A stretch of DNA of 35,000 nucleotides from Paulinella micropora (Eukaryota; Cercozoa; Imbricatea; Euglyphida; Paulinellidae), in NCBI GenBank assembly GCA_019918135.1, contig WBZZ01001250.1, forward strand, positions 122,501 to 157,500. Reading direction: 5' to 3'. Positions within the stretch are counted from its first letter, which is position 1. The number at the start of each line of letters is the position of its first letter. Both the position numbers and the translations under genes were made by a program. The notes beneath the pieces are model-generated. The model saw only the letters and a list, made by a program, of their open reading frames with translations, made no database searches and was not told the origin of the DNA. This document shows, piece by piece, positions 28,675 to 35,000 of the stretch.

Positions 28675-29177
28675 CACGAGACCCCCTCACAGAGGGCGGA
28701 TCGGTCTTGGTTCTCCCCGACTTTGAGAAGCGTTTTGTCGTAGCAACCGACGCGTCGAAATACGCGGTCGGGGCCGTCTTACAACAATACGATTCTGACC
28801 ACAAACAGTTGAGACCGATCATGTTCGTCAGCAAGAAGTTGACGCCCGAACAGGTCAACTACTGCACCAGACAACGCGAAGCGTTGGCGATAGTTTGGGC
28901 GTTCAGTCGACTGAGGGAGTACTTGTGGGGTGCTCCGAACATATTGGTTCAAACAGATCATGCCAACCTTAGATGGCTCATGGACCGAGAACATACGGGA
29001 CGACTGGCCCGATGGCAGTCGGAGCTGGCCTTGTATGATTTCACCATCGAGTACATTAAAGGTAAAGAAAATACGGTCCCAGATAGCCTATCACGGATGC
29101 CTCGGGTGAAAGGCTCCGTAGGCGACGGATTAGACCGCTTTGCATTAGAAACTCCCACGGCCTGCCTAGTCGGATGA
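28671..29177 (+). CDS. Element B RNase H
   Basis: 168 residues following RT with a one-base shift. The catalytic residues are D27 (ATDASK), E70 (RQREAL) and D96 (QTDHANL). An EYIKGKENTVPDSLSR motif closes the domain in the way typical of Ty3/gypsy RNase H. The in-frame TGA at 29175-29177 is followed by continuing sequence in the same frame. Confidence 0.85.
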   Translation: MTRDPLTEGGSVLVLPDFEKRFVVATDASKYAVGAVLQQYDSDHKQLRPIMFVSKKLTPEQVNYCTRQREALAIVWAFSRLREYLWGAPNILVQTDHANLRWLMDREHTGRLARWQSELALYDFTIEYIKGKENTVPDSLSRMPRVKGSVGDGLDRFALETPTACLVG

Positions 29178-29735
29178 ATAACCGATGATGACTGGACGGC
29201 CACGGAGCATACAGCAGATTTCAAAGACACGTTGCCGGCGGGGATGGCATACATGGCCACCAACGCGCAAAGCTGGACACCGGGATATAGACCCGATTCT
29301 CAAGCTGAACTGTTGGACCAGCTGCAATGCATACGTCGCGTGTGCTGCGCGCAACACGAAGCTGAGGACTGGCAAGACCTGCTGGAGGAGATCGACACCC
29401 AGTCGGACATCCTCAGCGAGGGGGACATAAAGCCGGGTCAGACCCACGAACATGAACACTCCTTTAACGCATTTTCCGCGGATAAGACGCAGTCGTTCTG
29501 GGTACCCCAGCACGTTCACCCTTCACGGTCGGCGATTATCGCGGCTGCCAAACAAACACACCGAACAGGGGGGCCTATAAGCCTAGTCACCAGTGCTCTC
29601 CAGTTGGATGACATGGATATGACGGTGGCGAGCCCCGAGGTGTTTGGTCAGTTGGCAAAGAGCTCTAAGGAATGGGGCCCCTTCATTGCTCACGCTATTG
29701 ACCCGATAGCACACCCAGTGAGACAAGAGAAATAA
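29178..29735 (+). pseudogene. Element B Pol: RNase H-integrase linker
   Basis: Same frame as RNase H after the TGA. An acidic region rich in Asp, Glu and Gln corresponds to the Glu-rich linker of element A at residues 405-480. It ends at TAA 29733-29735, whereas the integrase frame is one base off and opens at about 29729. No domain recognised. Confidence 0.6.
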
Positions 29736-29752
29736 GAGCCCATAAGAAAACG

Positions 29753-31084
29753 ATGACCTGGCATGATACCCACCTGTGGTATAAGGGGGCAGGCGGTAAG
29801 TGGGAAAAGACGCCTTCAAAGTGGACACTGTGGGTACCAACCCAGTTACGCAAGGCCATCCTTTTAGCCACTCACCGCTCTGCTCTCAACTCACACACGG
29901 GAAGGGATAAAATGTCATGGCTCATCACGCAGGTTTTGGTTGCATGGCATGCAAAAATCCATTGCCGACACAGTCGACACATGCGAACACTGCAAGCAAA
30001 CCAAGACACCACACAACAACGCTCAGAGAGGCCTTTATGGCGAATACAAGTTGTTGAGAACCTATTCGAAACTTTGCATGTTGATTGCGTAGGACCGCTA
30101 CCGCGAGCGGAGACCCACAATTATCGGTACATCCTGACAGCCATAGACCGCTTCTCGAATTATGTGTTCGCGGTACCAGTTGTGGAAAAGGATGCGAAAT
30201 CGACATGCGAGGCCCTGGTCGACCATGTCTTCCGATATACCGGAGTGCCGAAAAATGTGTACAGCGATCGGGGATCGGAGTTTACAAACGAACTCTCCGC
30301 TCGGCTGTCCACAGTGTGGGGCTTTAAGTGGAAATACGTAACTGCATATTCACCAGAGAGCAACGGCAAAATCGAGAGGGTCCATAGACCACTCAAGGCT
30401 GCACTCCAGCAGTATTGTCGCGATAATCAGCACATATGGCATAAGGCCTTACCGTCTTTTGTGTTCTCCATGAACAACACCGCATCGAGGGCGTTGGGCG
30501 GAAAAGCTACGGGCGCTTCCCCCAATCTCCTGGTATACGGACAGCACTTGAGGATTCCGGAGGAGCTGGTGTTACCAAACCTCCCGGAAGGGGGCTTTTT
30601 GGAGCATGATGCGCTGATGGCCTGTCGCCTACGAGTCATGGCGGAAGCCAGACACTACGTCATGAAGGCGCGGGAGGCCGAAGAGGCTCACAAACAAAAC
30701 CAGCAGACGCCGAACAAAGTCAAGTATGAGTCGGGGGAATACCATAAAGGGGACTTAGTCTTCCTGTACGTGCCCCAGAACCTGGTACCCAACTTGGTTA
30801 GCGTCAAACTCTTCCCGATGTGGCTAGGCCCTTACACTGTTGTAGAACAAGTAGGTGCTTTGACATACCGAATACAGGGAAAGGGTAAGACGCTAGTAGT
30901 ACATGTACGGCGGCTGATGCGTTTTAACCCCATGCTGGATCGTAACGAAACAATGACGGAAGCGGTACAGAAGCTGGAACACAGTTTTAAGGCCGCCGCC
31001 CAAGCGCCGAGACAAGACGGCCGAGGCGAAGGAGAATCCGACACAACCCTTGCCGGCCGTAGCCGAGGGGAATTATCCGAATAA
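29753..31084 (+). CDS. Element B integrase with GPY motif
   Basis: 443 residues. His 41 and His 48 begin the HHCC finger, but the Cys pair is missing from this frame: it lies in another frame as CEHC at 29982-29993. Two compensating frameshifts at about 29935 and 30045 would explain this. The catalytic core has D111 (HVDC), D172 (YSDRGSEF) and E208 (NGKIERVH). GPY is at 359-361. The residues beyond about 415 are in the wrong frame; the real continuation is in the next entry. The core appears intact, but the zinc finger would not be made as read. Confidence 0.8.
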   Translation: MTWHDTHLWYKGAGGKWEKTPSKWTLWVPTQLRKAILLATHRSALNSHTGRDKMSWLITQVLVAWHAKIHCRHSRHMRTLQANQDTTQQRSERPLWRIQVVENLFETLHVDCVGPLPRAETHNYRYILTAIDRFSNYVFAVPVVEKDAKSTCEALVDHVFRYTGVPKNVYSDRGSEFTNELSARLSTVWGFKWKYVTAYSPESNGKIERVHRPLKAALQQYCRDNQHIWHKALPSFVFSMNNTASRALGGKATGASPNLLVYGQHLRIPEELVLPNLPEGGFLEHDALMACRLRVMAEARHYVMKAREAEEAHKQNQQTPNKVKYESGEYHKGDLVFLYVPQNLVPNLVSVKLFPMWLGPYTVVEQVGALTYRIQGKGKTLVVHVRRLMRFNPMLDRNETMTEAVQKLEHSFKAAAQAPRQDGRGEGESDTTLAGRSRGELSE

Positions 31085-31729
31085 TAACGAAGCAGAAGAA
31101 ATCGCGGCCGAACAAGCCGACGCTTCCGAGGGGGACGTTATCGCGCCAGGGCCGACCAACCACCTGCAGTCGGAACAGGAGGAGAAGGTTGAATCTGTGC
31201 CGAGACGCCCACCAGCTGAATCAAAGCTGAGGTCGGCCGACGACGTGAAAACCATGCACTGGCACGTGGGAAAGATATACCTTCTTCGGCCACCAGAGGC
31301 ACATGTCGGCGACGATTGCCTCAACGATTTCTTCCTCATGAAAGTGAGAGAATGGGAGCTGCAGACTCGGGTCACGCGCACAAGCAAGGCAATCAAAGCC
31401 GAGCCGCCCGTACTGCAGTTCTATCACACCAGGACCTCGACGAGCCGGAATCGCGGACTTTTTATCCGGTATACCGCGACTCCAACCAGATCGAAACGTT
31501 CTGGAAAGGCATCACAGACAAGTCCGAAGGCTACACGCCGTGGCAAATGCAGGCGTGGCCTAGGATGGTGTTGAATTACCCATTCGATCTACAGCACGGT
31601 CGAATCCCCCTACGGGTGTGGGATGAAATAGCAGCCGAGGGCATAGCAACCCATTTCATCGGGGCACCACCGCCAGGCAAATATAAGAAAACCAAATCGG
31701 GACGGGCGAAGAGACGCAAGCTAGCGTAG
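31020..31729 (+). pseudogene. Element B Pol: C-terminal domain downstream of integrase
   Basis: After a frameshift near 31000 a Glu/Ala-rich linker leads into the domain at about 31245 (MHWHVGKIYLLRPPEA). A second shift near 31430 leads to the frame with FYPVYRDS, WPRMVLNYPFDL, IPLRVWDEIA and GAPPPGKYK, and a basic end (RAKRRKLA). The same boxes occur at 131-622 in element A. The fold is unknown; a small beta-barrel reading is possible from the alternation of hydrophobic strands, but this is inference. Confidence 0.7.
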
Positions 31730-32534
31730 CCCAGCATGCCGTGTGACACCTCACAAGCATAGTTAACGCGGGTAGTATGCGAGATCCTAAGGCCAATACT
31801 GGGTAGCAACAGTAAGAAACTAGCCACAGGAAAGGGACACGGCTTTGGACTCCATATCTGTTAAAATACTACCTAAGTCCATTCTTCTTAGAGATAGCAA
31901 AAGAGAGCCTAACATGACATGATACACGGGAAAAGACCCTGCCTTACTCTCCGTGAGGTGCGACGGCCCTGAAAGTATCTTGACGGGCTTGTAGTTGGTG
32001 TTCCACCAGGGGTCGGAATAGCTTCGGGCTAACCATGTTGACGCGCAGCAATGCCCGTTGATATGGTTGGCATTGCACATTATACCCACCTCCTCTCGAG
32101 TTGCACACCCGTCTCCCGCGGCAATGGCATGAGTGGTGTATGATAAGTTATATTCCCCACAGAGTGTCTTAGATAGTATGCTCGCTCTTGTTTGTTCTTT
32201 GTTTGGATGGAAGGGGCTCTCAGGCACCCGACGGCCCTACGTATACACATAAGCATATCTATACCACTAAGAAATATAACACGTCCCCATTTACATACCG
32301 CCGCAAATCGCGCAGTACGGCGAGGGTGGCACACGCGGACAGCAAAGATGACAGGGGCATGGGTGCACCCGCGTTGTCACGCTGTTGACCAGCGTTTGGA
32401 AACGAGCAGAGAGTCGAACACCGACACGAGAACACCATACACATTGCACATTGCTCGGTGTGCTTGGGCTGACATACAAATATATATACATACGAACTCA
32501 CGGACATATACGTGATATAGGCACCTGGCGGTGT
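31730..32534. other. Non-coding region between pol and the third gene of element B
   Basis: No supported gene. It is GC-mixed, with pieces such as GGGGTCGGAATAGC and a CA/TA-rich end around 32470 (ATATATACATAC). It may contain a splice acceptor or promoter for the downstream gene; several CAG-G sites exist but no good choice can be made by eye. Confidence 0.4.
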
Positions 32535-34445
32535 ATGTTTGGCACCGAACATCTGGTGGAGCAGTATTTCGGATTCCTCCTGGCGTGCGTGGCTTCGGTC
32601 CTGGTGATACTGATAGTACACCTAGGATTACGGGCGATCGCGGGAGAAGGGCAACGGCTCCCTCCATCCGCGCGGGATAGTCCGGCGGGAACGACCCCGG
32701 CAGCTAGCCCGGTGGCGGACCGGCGTCGCGAAGCGGAGCAACTGGACGAACCAGACCCATCTGAGGCAGCGAACTTCAGGTGCGGTCACATCCATACCTC
32801 ACCAGAGGGGACACCCCACATCACAATGACCACTCCGAGCAGGCGCAAACAACCTTGCAAGCAAGGGCGCACAGGAAACCCTGCAGCGCAACCTTGGCGG
32901 TCCCAATACACCGCTCACACCCGCTCAACCTTCAGGTGGCACAACTCAGGCTAGTGTTGTGACCACACCGAAATCCCCACGGGGAAAAGCTGAAGTCGAG
33001 TCGGAGATGTTGACGACCCCTATGAAATCATCGGCTGACGAGGGGGAGGCACCGACCGAGGACAGCAGTACACCTGCATCGCAACACACCGATGAGGACG
33101 TCGATCCCAAAGGGCTAAACACCCCTCAGCACTCGGGATTTGGGTGGATCCCAGAAGAAGACGAGAGCCTATATTATGGCGAAGAATTTATGCATCTCAC
33201 GTGGTTGGAAAAGAGAGAGGAAGCACGCTTAAAATACTGGGAGAAAGTCGGCGATGAGGATAGACTCAAGCCCGACGCTTATAGTGACAAGCTGAACCCG
33301 CCCGAAGAGAAACGGCCCGATGAGCGGCCACGGCCCACGGATCCGGCGTACCAGCACCACCGCTGCCCGCCACCGGAGCCGACGGCACATTGGGGCAGGG
33401 ACGAAGTATTCCCCGCGTACTTTCATGCCTCCGATAATATATTCGGAGTATACGGACCGATCGACCGTCCGATATACGCATATTCGGAACGGGGCCCGGT
33501 ACCGCCGCGAACGTGGAGGGTCGTAGCACCCGGAGTGCGTAGGCCATATCGCATCGACACGGAAAAGATGTTGAGAGGTATGGACCTACACCTGAACCAA
33601 GACCCAGATCGGGAAGGGAGGAGTATCAGAAACCGGTGCGTTACGCGTATGACCCACGGACGCGCAGAATACACCGACATTGCCCAAGGAGGTCAAGGCA
33701 TACCGAGCCTACTACCTTCGGAGCAAACATGACCAACCCTGGGACCTCAGGGTTGAAGAGAATGTACTCGCGTACTATAGGTAGGTCTTAGGCATACCCA
33801 AGCCTCCCCTCCCTAGTATGTAGGCCGCGAGGCATAAGACGACGAATACCTGAGCGTTTCCGAGGTGCAGCTCGGCTACGACAGCAGTATTACGTACGGT
33901 TCCAACACGAGCATCGGCTCGCGTGGCTGCTGATGATATACCGGCAGTTGACGAGGAGCAACGACCCAAAGACATCCCACATCGCCAACCAGTTAGCCGA
34001 TCCTGATGAGAACGTTCCGAATACATATCGAGGCCGCGTGAGAGGCTTCGAACAATGGATCGAACGATTCAGGGCACAGAACGCACTGGGTTGGGACAGA
34101 CTTGTCCAAGCCGATGAGTTCCGATGGCACAGAATAACTCAACGGTTGGATTATATCTACCACTTTCGACGTGAGTGGCCATACTGGAGGCAACAGTACG
34201 AATACCAGCTGGGGCATATCATTGGTCAATTCGCCCCAGTCATAAGGTGTATCGTGCCGCAGCATTCGGAAGTCGGAGAAGACTTGACCTGGTCGCAAGC
34301 GAGGGCTTTGAAAGAAAGCCTGGATCAGGAATTAGACATGCCAGCGGAAGACCAACCCGCAGTGACATGGAGGTGGCAACCATCATCACCGTCTAGCGAA
34401 GAGGAGTTCATAAACTCCCTCGAGGAAGTATACCTCGACAAATAA
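32535..34445 (+). pseudogene. Third gene of element B: N-terminally membrane-anchored protein of unknown function
   Basis: ATG at 32535 opens with MFGTEHLVEQYF and then a hydrophobic stretch of about 20 residues (GFLLACVASVLVILIVHLGL), a likely membrane anchor, followed by a basic-acidic Ser/Pro/Thr-rich region. Frames change near 32890 to 32899-33732, which holds a long acidic and Trp/Tyr-containing segment (GFGWIPEEDESLYYG) and YFHASDNIFGVYG, then to a frame with AYRAYYLRSKHD near 33690, and then to about 33790-34445, a helical Gln/Arg/Trp-rich segment ending EEVYLDK. The order of a third ORF after pol is like env-bearing Ty3/gypsy elements, but there is no signal peptide plus fusion-peptide pattern and no C-terminal anchor. 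No family recognised. Confidence 0.5.
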
Positions 34446-34690
34446 GCGTAGACGCGTTTTGAGACCCAGCCAATGGGTTGTATATATATTTTTAGATACT
34501 TCTACCTTCGCCACAGCGAAGTAGATACTTGCCGGGTGGCAATAAGAAAATGTCTGCAGACAACAAAACCAAACAAACAACGCCGAACACGCCAACGGCA
34601 CCCTTGACACTGGCATAGCGCCCGTTCATCCCTATGATGGACGAGGATACACGGGGGTATTATTGAACAATTGAGATCAATGCCTCCCTG
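34446..34690. other. 3' non-coding segment after the third gene
   Basis: No gene. A stem with one bulged base is formed by 34501-34511 (TCTACCTTCGC) and 34516-34525 (GCGAAGTAGA). It is preceded by TATATATATT, and AGATACTT occurs on each side. Confidence 0.5.
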
Positions 34691-34695
34691 TATTC

Positions 34696-34985
34696 TCGGG
34701 ATCACAGATCCTTCGGACGGACTAGGGCAGAGACATGTGCTAGGGACGCGGAACCTTAGAATTGCTCGGACATTTGTTGCACATCGGATGCAAATGGCAC
34801 AGTAATTTTCGGATCACAGATCCTTAAGACAGGGAATGGGTGACGCGGAACCTTAGAATTGCTCGGAGATATGCTTCAGATCGGATGCATACCGCCCAGT
34901 AATCCTCGGATCACAGATCCCTCGGACGGAGTGGAGCCGAGACAGGGGATGGGGACGCGGGATACTTAGAATTGCTCGGAGATTT
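34696..34985. repeat. Tandem repeat, about 97-113-bp units, cut by the window end
   Basis: Three units start at about 34696, 34809 and 34906. Each has TCGGATCACAGATCC (GGATC and GATCC inverted around ACA; the first reads TCGGGATCAC), a GACAGGG-like block, ACGCGGAACC or a close variant, and CTTAGAATTGCTCGGA. The third unit is incomplete. They could be part of the 3' LTR or a satellite. Confidence 0.75.
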
Positions 34986-35000
34986 GCCGCAAGTTCAGAT

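Larger units (their letters stand above)
22370..34445 (+). mobile_element. Ty3/gypsy-type LTR retrotransposon B (degenerate) with an extra 3' gene
   Basis: The plus strand reads gag, protease, linker, RT, RNase H, integrase, C-terminal Pol domain and a further gene. It shares with element A the protease context (GND-x-MA), the linker boxes, RT, integrase and the C-terminal domain, so both belong to one lineage. The codes and spacing diverge clearly, so they are not recent copies of each other. Many frameshifts and stops are present. Neither LTR is identified; the true element is longer than the coordinates given. Confidence 0.85.

Noticed and set aside
1..34985. LTR pairs, primer-binding sites, tRNA, rRNA, CRISPR
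   Set aside because: I compared the ends and leaders by eye and found no matching pair of LTRs; no tRNA-like cloverleaf, rRNA or spaced repeat array was seen.

Overview
The window is eukaryotic nuclear DNA, probably from a protist or alga. It carries short GT-AG introns that join open frames, Ty3/gypsy-type retroelements, and no bacterial operon structure. The species cannot be named from the sequence. Most reading frames are broken by frameshifts and stops, so this looks like a nest of decaying mobile elements.

Region 1 (1-9080, minus strand) is Ty3/gypsy-type element A. From right to left it has a leader, gag (with a CCCH zinc finger and RGG boxes), protease, an uncharacterised linker, RT-RNase H-integrase in one 969-residue frame, and an extra conserved C-terminal domain ending at 131. 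The protease active site reads NVG instead of DTG, the RT catalytic box reads YIDN instead of YIDD, and several stops and frameshifts are present. A gag-frame UGA in the context UGA-CUA-G lies between gag and protease.

Region 2 (9080-19640) is a cluster of intron-containing genes. A minus-strand transposase-like gene (about 9423-12382) is followed by a plus-strand gene with a Ser-rich linker and a ParB-like domain (about 12857-15030). Next comes a beta-class DNA methyltransferase core on the minus strand (15002-16134) and then its apparent zinc-finger tail on the plus strand (16128-16427), as if the core had been inverted within one gene. A diverged methyltransferase/zinc-finger homologue lies at 17949-18931, with a basic Cys-containing protein just upstream. 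Between 9.9 and 17.4 kb there are about 15 copies of a near-palindrome, AAAATATGTCATATTTT. Seven of these lie inside six introns. The region also holds long perfect hairpins and a 0.3-kb direct duplication.

Region 3 (about 19640-34985, plus strand) starts with an AT-rich and then CA-rich non-coding stretch, followed by Ty3/gypsy-type element B. Element B belongs to the same lineage as A: gag, protease (intact DTG), the same linker, RT (YIDD), RNase H, integrase (DDE) and the same C-terminal domain. Downstream of pol, B carries a further gene (32535-34445) that encodes a membrane-anchored protein of no recognised family. The window ends in a tandem repeat of roughly 100-bp units.

Comparing A with B is the main source of evidence. 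It shows which frame breaks are damage, and it reveals two conserved Pol segments that I cannot match to a named domain: the linker between protease and RT, and the domain after the integrase. The most interesting features of the middle cluster are the palindromic introns and the split ParB-methyltransferase-zinc-finger gene.
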